This document shows positions 26,118 to 34,976 of a stretch of DNA of 64,000 nt, piece by piece (within the stretch, counting starts at the first letter, position 1; the number at the start of each line of letters is the position of its first letter). The position numbers and the translations under genes were made by a program. Source of the DNA: an uncultured Collinsella sp. (GTDB lineage Bacteria; Actinomycetota; Coriobacteriia; Coriobacteriales; Coriobacteriaceae); assembly GCA_900540875.1 (NCBI GenBank), contig UQHT01000007.1:43526-107525 (forward strand), written 5' to 3'. The notes beneath the pieces were generated by a model. It searched no databases and was not told where the DNA came from. It saw only the letters and a list, made by a program, of their open reading frames with translations.

Positions 26118-27743
26118 CTACTCCTTATCAAACGAAACATCGGCGGCGGGAAGCTCAATCGTAAAGACCGAACCGTGTGGATCCGCCGCGGCAACCTCTA
26201 TGCTACCGCCATGTGCCAACATAATGGAGCGGCACAGGGATAGTCCCAAGCCCACACTGCGGCAGCTGTCGGCCAGGCCATGGTTGGCGGTGTAGAACGA
26301 CTCAAAGATGCGCTCGCGGTCCTCGGGCGCAATGCCCGGGCCGTCGTCGGCGACCGAACACCTCACGCACCCGCCGTCGACGCTAATCGAAATCACGATA
26401 TGCGAGCCCGCGGGCGTGTAGGTAATGGCGTTGTTCACCAGGTTTACCACCAGCTGCACCATCAGGCGCGCATCGACGTTGACGAGCGCCGGCTCATCGC
26501 ACGCCACCACCTTAAGGTCGTGCTCGCGCACGGCCGGGTTTACGTGGCGCAGCGCCTCCTCGACGATATCGTCCATAAGCTCGAGCGTGGTCGACAGATG
26601 CATGCCGCCGCCCTCGAGCTTGGTGATGGCAAGCAGGTTCTCGACGGTGGCGTTGAGCCACAGCGCATCCGAGCGAATGGATAGCAGCAGGCCGCGGCGC
26701 GTCTGGGCATCGAGCACCGCGGTGCCGGTCGAACCCTGATCGAGCAGCACGTCGGCATTGCCCGAAATACTGGTAAGCGGCGTGCGCAGATCGTGCGAGA
26801 TGGAGCGCAGCAGATTGGCGCGCAGCTGCTCATTTTTGGCAAGCACCGCCGCCTCCTCGCGGGCCTCCATGGCGCGGGCGCGATCGAGTGCCAGCTCGCC
26901 TTCGCTCACGATGGCATCGGAAAGTGTCCGCTCCTCGTGCGTCAGCACGTCGGGCTCGGCAACGATAGCCAACACGCCCACCACCGAGGCGGGATCGCCC
27001 GCGCGCACCATGGTGTCGCCCGAGCGCACGGTCAGGTAGATGCCGTAGAACGCCGAGCCGCCGTAGGTGGCATCGAGCGGCGTTCCCACATAGGCGGACG
27101 CCGAGAGCCGCGGCGGCATCTGCGGCGCCAGTTCATGCACCGGCGCGACATCGCCCACGGCCGTGTATGTCGCACGCGGCAGCAGGTCATCGCCCTCGGC
27201 GTCGGCGCTGTACCACACGACAGGACAGCCCGAAAGACGCGCCAGCTGCGTTGCCATAGCATGGACAATCTGCTGCTGATCGGCGCAGCGCTGCAGCATG
27301 CGGTTGGTCTCGAGCACCATCTGCGTGCGGCGGTCGCTGGCGGCGGCCTGCGCCAAGGCACGACGCAGGGCCAACGCAATCGAGCTCGACACGAGCGAGA
27401 CCGCAAACATAATGAAGAACATGCCGGGATAGACGCGGTCGATAAACGACAGCGAGTAGCGCGGGTCGACAAACAGGAAGTTGTAGAGCGCCACGGCGGC
27501 AGCCGAACTCAGCAGGCAATACAGGCGGCTCCAGGTAAAGAATGCGCACAGCTGCACGGCGAACACATAGACGATCATGATGCTAGGCGCGAGACCAGGA
27601 TGGTCGAGCAGCGCGCCCACAATCGTCGCCGCGACCAACAGACCCACCGATACGCAGGCGTCATACAGAGGAGTGCGGCGCGTCAGCGTTGTGCGCCGCC
27701 ACCAAAAGCTATCGGCAATATCGCCGTCCGTACGGACGTCCAT
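26118..27743 (-). CDS. KdpD-like sensor histidine kinase lacking the N-terminal Kdp domain
   Basis: 541 residues: four membrane helices of DUF4118 type (residues ~25-125, with YNFLFVDPRYS between helices), a GAF-like region, then HisKA with SISHDLRTPLTSISG and an ATPase domain with NLVNNAITYTP and VADDGPGI. The normal KdpD N-terminal ATP-binding and USP domains (~350 residues) are absent, so this is a short KdpD relative. It overlaps functionally with kdpE (stop and next start five bases apart) and sits downstream of kup on the same strand. Turgor or K+ sensing is inferred from the family. Confidence 0.85.
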   Translation of the reverse strand: MDVRTDGDIADSFWWRRTTLTRRTPLYDACVSVGLLVAATIVGALLDHPGLAPSIMIVYVFAVQLCAFFTWSRLYCLLSSAAAVALYNFLFVDPRYSLSFIDRVYPGMFFIMFAVSLVSSSIALALRRALAQAAASDRRTQMVLETNRMLQRCADQQQIVHAMATQLARLSGCPVVWYSADAEGDDLLPRATYTAVGDVAPVHELAPQMPPRLSASAYVGTPLDATYGGSAFYGIYLTVRSGDTMVRAGDPASVVGVLAIVAEPDVLTHEERTLSDAIVSEGELALDRARAMEAREEAAVLAKNEQLRANLLRSISHDLRTPLTSISGNADVLLDQGSTGTAVLDAQTRRGLLLSIRSDALWLNATVENLLAITKLEGGGMHLSTTLELMDDIVEEALRHVNPAVREHDLKVVACDEPALVNVDARLMVQLVVNLVNNAITYTPAGSHIVISISVDGGCVRCSVADDGPGIAPEDRERIFESFYTANHGLADSCRSVGLGLSLCRSIMLAHGGSIEVAAADPHGSVFTIELPAADVSFDKE

Positions 27744-27771
27744 CAGCGCCCTGCCCCTCTCTCAAAAACAA

Positions 27772-27810
27772 AAACCACCACAAAGGGGACAGGCACCTTT
27801 GTGGTGGTTT
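27772..27810. repeat. Hairpin of the CACAAAGGGGAC type upstream of the sensor kinase
   Basis: AAACCACCACAAAGG pairs with CCTTTGTGGTGGTTT around a short loop, and a further CCCCTTGTGGTGG follows, giving a third alternative arm. It resembles the palindromes at 3625 and 30263. It lies between a small membrane protein gene and the sensor gene. Confidence 0.55.
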
Positions 27811-27856
27811 CCCCTTGTGGTGGTTCCAAGTGTATAGCCTTTGCAACCGGCGGTCG

Positions 27857-28051
27857 CTAGACAAACAGCACGTGCGCGAGCAGGGCACACACGCACACCG
27901 CTCCAAATACCAGTGCCACGATCGAAATTACGCGATCGGCCATATCCATGTTGGAGCGGTTCGTCAAAAACCGATCTTCGGTGGCGTCGGCACGTGCCTC
28001 ACGTACCAGCTCGGCAACCACCTCGCGGCCATCAAGCATCTTTGCATCCAT
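27857..28051 (-). CDS. Small membrane protein, 64 residues
   Basis: Starts at the ATG at 28051 with GGGGAGG five bases upstream. An amphipathic N-terminal half (LDGREVVAELVREARADAT) is followed by one membrane helix (VISIVALVFGAVCVCALLAHV). It lies between kup and the kdpD-like gene on the same strand, so it may be co-transcribed with them. KdpF-like or Kup-accessory roles are conceivable, but I recognise no family. Confidence 0.65.
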   Translation of the reverse strand: MDAKMLDGREVVAELVREARADATEDRFLTNRSNMDMADRVISIVALVFGAVCVCALLAHVLFV

Positions 28052-28112
28052 GTTTGCCTCCCCGGTCTCAATCTTGTCCATCGAAAACCAACTCCGTGCA
28101 ACCTGTCGGCGC

Positions 28113-30140
28113 CTACGGGCGCTCGTTGGGAGCCAGGCGTTGCATCTTGTTCACGGCCTTGAACTTGGTGAACAGCGGCACGTACTCAAAGCTCACGTTG
28201 GAGTTCTCCAGGCCGTACCAGCGTGCAGGCGTGCCGGCGGCGCGGCGGATGATGTACTTGAGCGTGATGGCCGTACGCTCGCTCGGCTCCACATCGCTTT
28301 CGGGCGCCAGAAGCTTACGAATCAGGACGAACTTGAACGTACCGATGTTGCCCGGATCCTTGTAGACCGAGTAGTCATGCGTCTGCGCCGGCAGCTCGCC
28401 GGTGGCAGCCAGGTCCTGAACGACCTGACGCAGATAGGCATTGACGCGCTGGTTAATCTTGTAGCCCAGGTACAGATGCACGCGGAACACGTAGTCGGTG
28501 CCGAACGTCTCGACCGAATAGGCAAAGGTATGCGGCTCGTCCATGGTCTCGACATTCACGAACCACCAGGCGCGAGCGCGCTTGGGATGCTTGTCCAAGA
28601 TCGAGTAGACGATATCACGGTCGATGTAATCGGTATGGGTGTCCTTGGTCAGGTACACGATGTTGTCGCTCAGGCGCTCGTAGCGATCGTCATCGCGCAG
28701 GCGCTTGAGCTGCGGCAGGTAGCTGCGCAGCGGCAGCAGCGTAAACTGGCGCTGCTCAACAGCCGTACCGTTGTACCAGCACACCATGATGCCCATGATG
28801 AGCGCGGCCATGAGGATGGTGAAGTAGCCGCCGTGGAAGAACTTGGTGAGCGAGCTCACGAAGAAGAAGCCTTCGAGCAAAAGGAAGAAGGCCGCGAAGA
28901 TCCACGGAGCAACCTTGAGCTTGCGCTCCTCGTGCAGGTAGAAGAAGAGCAGCAGCGTGGTGCACATCATAGTCAGCGTAATGGCAAGGCCGTAGGCGGC
29001 TTCCATATGCGCCGAGTTCTGGAACAGCAGCACCACGATGACGCAGCCGACAAGCATGACGTTGTTGACCATGGGGATGTAGAGCTGGCCCTTGGTCTCG
29101 GCAGGGTAGAAGACCTGCATGTGCGGCATGAGGTCCAGACGGCTGGCCTCGGACACCAGCGAGAATGCGCCGGTGATGAGCGCCTGCGAGGCAATGATGG
29201 CCGCGACGGTGGAAAGGCCTACGGCAAACGGGCGCAGGCCCGGGGCGAGCATCTGGTAGAACGGGTTGAGATCGGCAATGCCCATGAGCTCGGGGTTGGC
29301 AGCGTTGTTCATAAGCCAAGCGCCCTGGCCCATATAGGACAGCAGCAGACAGCACTTAACGAACGGCCAGGTAGCGTAGATGTTGCCGCGGCCGACGTGG
29401 CCCATGTCGGAGTAGAGCGCCTCGGCACCGGTGGTGGCGAGGAAGCAGCTGCCCAGGATCATGATGCCCGCGTGGTTGTTGGGGCTCAGCAAAAAGGCGA
29501 TGCCGCGCACCGGGTTGAGGCACAGCAGCACGGCGGGGTGCTGGAAGACAAAGAACAGACCCGTGCCGCCCAGGAACAGGAACCACAGCGTCATGATGGG
29601 GCCAAAGGCGTGACCGATTTTGGCCGTACCGATGCGCTGTACCAAGAAGAGCACGATGATGATGGCGAGTGTAATGGCGACGACGCGGCCCTGGTCATCG
29701 CCCAGCACGGCATGGACCGCCGGGATGGTGCGCAGGCCCTCGATGGCCGTGGTAACGGTAACGGCCGGCGTCAGGATGCCGTCGGCGAGGAGCGCCGCGC
29801 CACCCAGCATGGCAGGGATGATGAGCCATTTGCCGCAGCGCTTGACCAGGCTGTACAGGGCAAAGATGCCGCCCTCGCCGTGGTTATCGGCACGCAGCGA
29901 GATCAGCACGTACTTGATGGTGGTCAGCAGCGTGACCGTCCACACGACAAGGGAGAGCGCGCCGAGCACGAACTCCTCCGTAACGCTTCCGATGCCGCCG
30001 TTGCCGGCAACGAGCGCCTTGGTTACATACATAGGGCTGGTGCCGATATCGCCATACACCACGCCCAGCGTGACGAGCATCGCCGAGATGCTCACAGGAA
30101 TCGCAGCGTGCGAGGCTGCCTCCTTGGCCTTTTGTTCCAT
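28113..30140 (-). CDS. kup: Kup-family potassium transporter
   Basis: About 675 residues with twelve hydrophobic helices followed by a C-terminal cytoplasmic domain of roughly 200 residues. The family signature GVVYGDIGTSPMYV is at residues ~25-38, with GEGGIFALYSL and GSCFLATTGAEALYSDMGH in the core. It imports K+, usually with protons. The ATG at 30140 is ten bases after GGGAGG. The neighbouring short KdpD/KdpE pair suggests regulated potassium uptake. Confidence 0.93.
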   Translation of the reverse strand: MEQKAKEAASHAAIPVSISAMLVTLGVVYGDIGTSPMYVTKALVAGNGGIGSVTEEFVLGALSLVVWTVTLLTTIKYVLISLRADNHGEGGIFALYSLVKRCGKWLIIPAMLGGAALLADGILTPAVTVTTAIEGLRTIPAVHAVLGDDQGRVVAITLAIIIVLFLVQRIGTAKIGHAFGPIMTLWFLFLGGTGLFFVFQHPAVLLCLNPVRGIAFLLSPNNHAGIMILGSCFLATTGAEALYSDMGHVGRGNIYATWPFVKCCLLLSYMGQGAWLMNNAANPELMGIADLNPFYQMLAPGLRPFAVGLSTVAAIIASQALITGAFSLVSEASRLDLMPHMQVFYPAETKGQLYIPMVNNVMLVGCVIVVLLFQNSAHMEAAYGLAITLTMMCTTLLLFFYLHEERKLKVAPWIFAAFFLLLEGFFFVSSLTKFFHGGYFTILMAALIMGIMVCWYNGTAVEQRQFTLLPLRSYLPQLKRLRDDDRYERLSDNIVYLTKDTHTDYIDRDIVYSILDKHPKRARAWWFVNVETMDEPHTFAYSVETFGTDYVFRVHLYLGYKINQRVNAYLRQVVQDLAATGELPAQTHDYSVYKDPGNIGTFKFVLIRKLLAPESDVEPSERTAITLKYIIRRAAGTPARWYGLENSNVSFEYVPLFTKFKAVNKMQRLAPNERP

Positions 30141-30262
30141 AAGCCGGTTTCCTCCCAACTTTAATGTTCGAAGGGATTATAGGCAATCGGCCCATGTTTT
30201 AATGCACTGTTTTCCCAGCTAGATAAACATTTATACGGCCTTTAGGCCACCGCAGCGATATG

Positions 30263-30297
30263 GAATGTGACAAAGGGGCTGTCCCTTTGTCACATTC
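30263..30297 (-). terminator. Palindrome GTGACAAAGGG/CCCTTTGTCAC at the nitroreductase 3' end
   Basis: A 15-base perfect stem with a five-base loop, directly after the nitroreductase stop codon at 30299. Same core as the hairpin at 3625. It likely ends nitroreductase transcripts or stabilises their 3' end. Confidence 0.55.
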
Positions 30298-30298
30298 G

Positions 30299-31168
30299 TC
30301 ATTTTCCGAGCCAATTTTTGAACCACCACTCCATGGAGCGGCTCATCTCGGCCATAAAGGGACTCGTGTGCTTGCGGGTATAGATGTCCACGACGCGCTC
30401 CCCCACCTCGCGGGCATGCGGACGGAACATCGCGTCCATCTCGGCCACCTGCGCGTCCATAGTCGCGTCGTCCGCACGGCGGTAGCGTTCCTCGTGCACC
30501 AGGTTCACCACGGGGTGCGCGATTGCCGGGCGCTCTTTGCGAGGCGTGCCGATGATGAGCATCGACAGCGGCATGGTATACGGAGGCAGATCCAGCAGCT
30601 CGGCCACTTCCTCGGCATTCTCGACGATATCACCGATATAGCAGCTCCCCAAGCCCAGAGCCTCGGCGGCAACCACGGCGTTTTGCGCGGCGATCACGGC
30701 GTCCTGGGCCGCGATGGCAAAGTCGCCCAAACCCGGCGCGCGGCGGGGCGCCTTGCCCGTACGCTCGACAAACTCGGGCTCAAAGCAGCCCACGTGCTCA
30801 AACAGATCGATCCACTTGGCATAATCGACCACAAATATTAGTGCCCAGGGCGCCTTGGCGATCATGGGCTGGTGGTCGCACAGGTCGGCCAGACGATCAA
30901 GCGTGGCCTGCTCGCGAATGCTCACGATGGAATACATCATCATGGCGCCTGCCGACGGCGCACGACTCGCCGCATGCAAAATCGCCGCCCGCTGCTCGTC
31001 GGTCACCGCCACGGGGCGGTCGTCGTCATCACGCGCGAAGGCACGCGTGGAGGAACGGTGCTCCAACGTGTCCAGCACCGCGTTGCCCGTGGTCTCGACC
31101 GGATAGCCGCACGTATCGACCGCCGCTCCATCGCCGCCCATGTCCGCCTTGCAAACCCGCTCGCTCAT
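30299..31168 (-). CDS. Nitroreductase-family protein
   Basis: 289 residues with the FMN-binding nitroreductase fold: HRSSTRAFARDD near residue 36, ASRAPSAGAMMMYSIVSI, a central AALGLGSCYIGDI-like stretch (AEALGLGSCYIGD) and LIIGTPRKERPA. It reduces flavin-accessible substrates with NAD(P)H; physiological substrate unknown. The N-terminus is about 25 residues longer than typical members, so a later start is possible. It is monocistronic between palindromes. Confidence 0.85.
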   Translation of the reverse strand: MSERVCKADMGGDGAAVDTCGYPVETTGNAVLDTLEHRSSTRAFARDDDDRPVAVTDEQRAAILHAASRAPSAGAMMMYSIVSIREQATLDRLADLCDHQPMIAKAPWALIFVVDYAKWIDLFEHVGCFEPEFVERTGKAPRRAPGLGDFAIAAQDAVIAAQNAVVAAEALGLGSCYIGDIVENAEEVAELLDLPPYTMPLSMLIIGTPRKERPAIAHPVVNLVHEERYRRADDATMDAQVAEMDAMFRPHAREVGERVVDIYTRKHTSPFMAEMSRSMEWWFKNWLGK

Positions 31169-31381
31169 CGCCCTACCCTCGCCATTTCTTTAAGAAGCCT
31201 TTACGTTTCCGTGTAATTCCCGTCCATTATCGCGCAGGTCGCCGCTGCATTGCGCAACACCGCCACGCACGCGCGTTATTATGGCTGGTTGTTGTGCGCA
31301 GTCACCAAATGCAGCGCATATCTTGGTAACAATCGGGTAAACCCCCACTTTCGTAGGTTTTAGTTTGTGAGGAGTCTCAGC

Positions 31382-33682
31382 ATGTTCGCTGCCGCCATCT
31401 CGCTCGTCGGTCTTGCGGCGACCGTCTACCTTGTCTTGCGCGAGGCCAAGGCCATTCGCGCTCAGTCGGGCACCGTTGCCAAAAGCGCTCTTGGGTGGAG
31501 CGTCGCCTTCGGCCTGTTCCAACTCTTTTTGACCATTTGGGGTGCCATTGGCCTCGTCGCCCAAAACGAGCCGCTCGCCTTTGTGATGCTCATCCTGACC
31601 AACGCCATCCTCACCGGATGCGCTTGGGCCAGCATCGCCCGCGACCGCATCGCCCCGCGCGTCTTTGCGTTCGCCGAGCCCGACGCCCCCGCCCCCACCG
31701 GCAAGCTCGCTCGCCTGCGCGGCGCCTTTGTGGGCAAACCGCTCGTCGCCGCCGTCCTGTGCCTGCTGCTCGCCGGCGTCTTTGCGCTGCTGGGCATGGA
31801 GGTCTCGTCCAACCACGACTTTACCTGGGTCTACCCCCTGTGCATCCTGCTCGAGTGGGCCATCATCGCCACACTCATGACTGGCTTGTTCTTCCTATTC
31901 CAGCGCCACGGCGCAGCTTCCGCGGTCCTGGCCTTTGCCCTCTTTGTCCTGGGCATTGCCGAGTTCTTTGTCATCACGTTTAAATCCATGCCCATCCAGC
32001 CGGGCGACCTTTCGGCCATCTCCACCGCCGCCGCAGTCGCCGGCAACGGCTACACCTTCTCCATCTCGCTGTTCTGCGTGCTGTCCATGGGCTTTACCGC
32101 CATCGCCATGCTGCTGTGCGAGTACGCCGGCCTGGTCGCGCCGCACCGTCAGAAGGGCGCCGCCAACGCCAAGCGCATGTTGCTCACCAACCTGCTCGTG
32201 GCGGTGCTGTGCCTGGGCGGCGTGACCGCGCATGTCACGCTCATCGACTACTACAACACCCTCGGCATCACCGTCTACACCTGGCGTCCGCTCGAGAGCT
32301 ACTGGCGCGAGGGCTATCTGCCTGCCTTTATTAGCGCGGCACAGTCCATCAAGCCGCCCAAACCCGCCGACTATTCTGTCGATGACGCCAAGGCCACGCT
32401 CAAAAAGTACGCCAAGGCCTACGACAAATCCGACGCGGCCAAGAGCGACGAGCGCGCCGCCGCAAAGGAGCAGTTCGACAGCGAGAAGCCCACGGTCATC
32501 GCTATCATGAACGAGACGTTCTCGGATTTGTCGATCTACCAGAACATGCGCGCCGGCTACGAAGGTCCGCAGTACTTTAAGAACCTGTCCAACTGCCTCA
32601 GCCGCGGAAAGCTCTACGTGAGCGCCTACGGCGGCGGCACGGCCAATACCGAGTTTGAGTTTATGACCGGCAACTCCATGGCCAACCTGGGCTCGGGCGT
32701 GTACCCCTACACCATCTACAACATGGAAACGACCGGGAATCTGGCAGAGCAGTTCAAATCGCTCGGCTATTCCACCACGGCCATGCACCCCAACCACGCG
32801 ACCAACTGGAACCGCGAGAACGTCTACAAGGACTTTGGCTTTGACCAGTTCCTGTCCATCAACGATTTCCAAGGCGCCGATACCCTGCGCGGCATGGTGA
32901 CCGACCAGGCAACCTACGACAAGATTCTTGAGCTGCTCGACCAGAACGCCGATCCGCAGTTTATCTTCGACGTGACCATGCAGAACCACTCGGGCTACGA
33001 CACGGGCCTGCTGCCGGTCGACAAGCAGATGCACCTGAACATCGACACGACCGACCTGGACGCCAAGACCGTCGAGGACGGCACGCTCTCCGATGTCGAC
33101 GAGTATGTCTCGTGCATCGAGCAGTCCGACCAGGCGCTGCGCTACTTCCTCAACGCCTTGAGCAAGCTCGACCGCAAGGTGGTCGTGGTGTTCTGGGGCG
33201 ACCATCAGCCGTTCTTCCCGTCCAAGTTCAACGATAAGTGGTTTACCGGCGAGGACGACGCCACCCACCAGGAGCGCTTGTGGCAGACCGACTACATCAT
33301 TTGGGCTAACTACGACGTTGCCGGTTGTGACCAGACGAGCGAGGTCGACGACCTGTCCACCAACTACCTGTCCACGCAGCTCATGCAGCTGATCGGCGCA
33401 CCGCTGACCGACTACCAGAAGGCGCATATGACGCTGCGCGAGTCGCTGCCCGCTATCAACTCGGTGGGCTACGAGGACGCCAGCCTGCGCTGGGCGCTCT
33501 CCTCCAACGTCACCGGTGACGACGCCGCTGCCGCAGCCGCCACCAAGGCGCGCGAGGATTACGCCAAGATGCAGTACTACGAGATGTTCCGCGACGGCAA
33601 GAACGTCTATACGGAGCACTTCCAGACCGAGGCCAACGAGACCGACCCCAACCTGGCGCCGGGTACGACCAAGATTAAGTAG
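31382..33682 (+). CDS. LtaS-like sulfatase / phosphoglycerol transferase membrane protein
   Basis: About 766 residues: seven or eight membrane helices in the first ~290 residues, then an extracellular sulfatase/alkaline-phosphatase-fold domain. The catalytic threonine is in IAIMNETFSDL (Thr379), followed by GGGTANTEFE, YTTAMHPNH-like GYSTTAMHPNHATNW, and VVVFWGDHQPFF with metal-binding Asp-His. Family members transfer glycerol phosphate or similar groups onto cell-surface polymers. The ATG at 31382 follows TGAGGAG. It is a single gene with terminators downstream; the exact acceptor is unknown. Confidence 0.88.
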   Translation: MFAAAISLVGLAATVYLVLREAKAIRAQSGTVAKSALGWSVAFGLFQLFLTIWGAIGLVAQNEPLAFVMLILTNAILTGCAWASIARDRIAPRVFAFAEPDAPAPTGKLARLRGAFVGKPLVAAVLCLLLAGVFALLGMEVSSNHDFTWVYPLCILLEWAIIATLMTGLFFLFQRHGAASAVLAFALFVLGIAEFFVITFKSMPIQPGDLSAISTAAAVAGNGYTFSISLFCVLSMGFTAIAMLLCEYAGLVAPHRQKGAANAKRMLLTNLLVAVLCLGGVTAHVTLIDYYNTLGITVYTWRPLESYWREGYLPAFISAAQSIKPPKPADYSVDDAKATLKKYAKAYDKSDAAKSDERAAAKEQFDSEKPTVIAIMNETFSDLSIYQNMRAGYEGPQYFKNLSNCLSRGKLYVSAYGGGTANTEFEFMTGNSMANLGSGVYPYTIYNMETTGNLAEQFKSLGYSTTAMHPNHATNWNRENVYKDFGFDQFLSINDFQGADTLRGMVTDQATYDKILELLDQNADPQFIFDVTMQNHSGYDTGLLPVDKQMHLNIDTTDLDAKTVEDGTLSDVDEYVSCIEQSDQALRYFLNALSKLDRKVVVVFWGDHQPFFPSKFNDKWFTGEDDATHQERLWQTDYIIWANYDVAGCDQTSEVDDLSTNYLSTQLMQLIGAPLTDYQKAHMTLRESLPAINSVGYEDASLRWALSSNVTGDDAAAAAATKAREDYAKMQYYEMFRDGKNVYTEHFQTEANETDPNLAPGTTKIK

Positions 33683-33709
33683 CTGCTAGCTGCTGAGCCA
33701 CAACTGAAA

Positions 33710-33839
33710 CGTCTGTCCAGGCGGAGGCATATAAGGTTCCCTGCTCGGACAGTCCTGCGCAAGACGAAGGCCACATTAAGTGGCCTTCTTTGCGTGCGGA
33801 ACTCGCGATGAACCTTATATGCCTCCGCCCGGACAGACG
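33710..33839. repeat. 130-bp inverted-repeat element with internal terminator
   Basis: Arms of 30 bases at 33710-33739 and 33810-33839 pair with one mismatch (left arm begins CGTCTGTCCAGGCGGAGGCA). The loop contains GAAGGCCAC-ATTAA-GTGGCCTTC at 33766-33788, a terminator-like hairpin. It sits 28 bases after the LtaS-like gene. A second GGCCAC/GTGGCC hairpin follows at 33896. Confidence 0.65.
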
Positions 33840-33895
33840 CCATGTTGTTGGAGCGCGGCTTGTCATAGGGGTATCCGCTGAACATATATAAGTCG

Positions 33896-33920
33896 AAGGC
33901 CACGCCTTGTGGCCTTTTTT
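33896..33920 (+). terminator. Rho-independent terminator
   Basis: AAGGCCAC and GTGGCCTT form an eight-base stem with a GCCTT loop, followed by a T-run. It is the second terminator-type hairpin downstream of the LtaS-like gene. Confidence 0.65.
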
Positions 33921-33925
33921 GCATC

Positions 33926-34133
33926 CGGAAACCGTGTCCCAGAATTCACGTCCGGAGTGGGATGCAGTTTCCGCTTGTGGCTCCGTTGGGAAGCTGCATC
34001 CCACTCTGATCGCAAATTCCGGGTCGCATTTTCCGCCAGAGCCCTCAACCGGAAACTGCATCCCACTCCAAAGGCAAATTCTGGGACGCACTTTCCGAAT
34101 CCCCATCCATCCGGAAAGCCCGTCCCACTCTGA
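33926..34133. repeat. Array of ~47-bp degenerate repeats in both orientations
   Basis: Three full units and a partial one share GGAAACTGCATCCCACTC ... AAATTCTGGGACGCACTTTCCG (written in pieces). Unit 1 (33926-33973) is inverted; unit 2 (33988-34035) and unit 3 (34051-34097) are direct; a partial unit begins at 34113. Spacers are 14-16 bases. They lie in the 630-base gap between the LtaS-like and flavodoxin genes. No protein is encoded there that I can support. Confidence 0.7.
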
Positions 34134-34313
34134 ATACATCCAGCGAACGCATGAGAGCGTGTCGTCCAGGACGGTCTCGTCATCGGGGTGATGGAAAGTG
34201 TCACCCCCAAACGCTTGCCACAGTTGCGCCCACGAGTGTCAAGAAAAAAGCCTCGAGAATTTCGAGGCTTTCACATTTGTATTGTTTTGCACGAAGGACC
34301 GCGAACGACGAAG

Positions 34314-34865
34314 TTACTCGCCCAGCACGGCCTTCTTGGCCGCCGCCGCCATGTTATCCATATCTTCCTTGGTGGGATGATCCTTCGCGGCAACCCAGTT
34401 GTCGAGCAGCATCTTAAAGCGGGCGTTGTCGGGATCTTGCTCGAGCATGGCCTCGTAGCGCTGCTTAACCGCGGGACCCATCTTGCCCTGGCACATCGCC
34501 CAGCCCGCAAGCTCGGCATCCTCGGCCAGATTGGAAGTTACGCGGTCGACAATCTGCTGGTAATAGCTCTGGTCGGCCCCAAAGCCGCAGGTGCCAAACA
34601 GGAACACGCGCTTGCCGTGCAAGGCGGAGAGCAACGCCGCCACCGAGGGCGTGCAGGCACCCTTGTCGCACCAAAAACCGACAAGCACCGTATCGGCAGC
34701 GCAGGCACCCTCTGCCTCGTGCGCGACCTGCTCCGGATCTGCATCATCGCTCAGCGCGGCGGCATGGATAAACTCGACGCCTGCAGCCTGCAGGGCGCGC
34801 TTGATCGCCCCCGAAACCATCCTGGTATTACCGCTCTTGCTGTTAACCACCATAGAGCATGTCAT
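34314..34865 (-). CDS. Flavodoxin-family protein
   Basis: About 183 residues. The FMN phosphate loop is SKSGNTRMV at residues ~10-18, and GTCGFGADQSYY lies where flavodoxins contact the isoalloxazine ring. The C-terminus adds a ~60-residue helical region (QRYEAMLEQDPDNARFK). It probably carries electrons in the cytoplasm. The ATG at 34865 and a GTG two codons upstream (34871) are both possible behind GAGGCAAC. It is a single gene, convergent with the repeat array. Confidence 0.8.
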   Translation of the reverse strand: MTCSMVVNSKSGNTRMVSGAIKRALQAAGVEFIHAAALSDDADPEQVAHEAEGACAADTVLVGFWCDKGACTPSVAALLSALHGKRVFLFGTCGFGADQSYYQQIVDRVTSNLAEDAELAGWAMCQGKMGPAVKQRYEAMLEQDPDNARFKMLLDNWVAAKDHPTKEDMDNMAAAAKKAVLGE

Positions 34866-34976
34866 AGTCACGTTGCCTCGTTTCCCCCGAAACTCGAGCC
34901 ATTAATGCAATTTGTTAAAAGCATATCTTAGTACTAACGACGCAGATGTAAACCATCTGCCGCTAATCGGCAGCCC

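Noticed and set aside
27948..30164. 738-codon plus-strand frame over kup
   Set aside because: A reverse-strand shadow; kup motifs on the minus strand are unambiguous.
33675..34210. Short frames rich in CSFP/GVGCSF repeats, and the idea of a CRISPR array
   Set aside because: They arise from the DNA repeats themselves. Repeat units change orientation and spacers are only 14-16 bases, with no cas genes.
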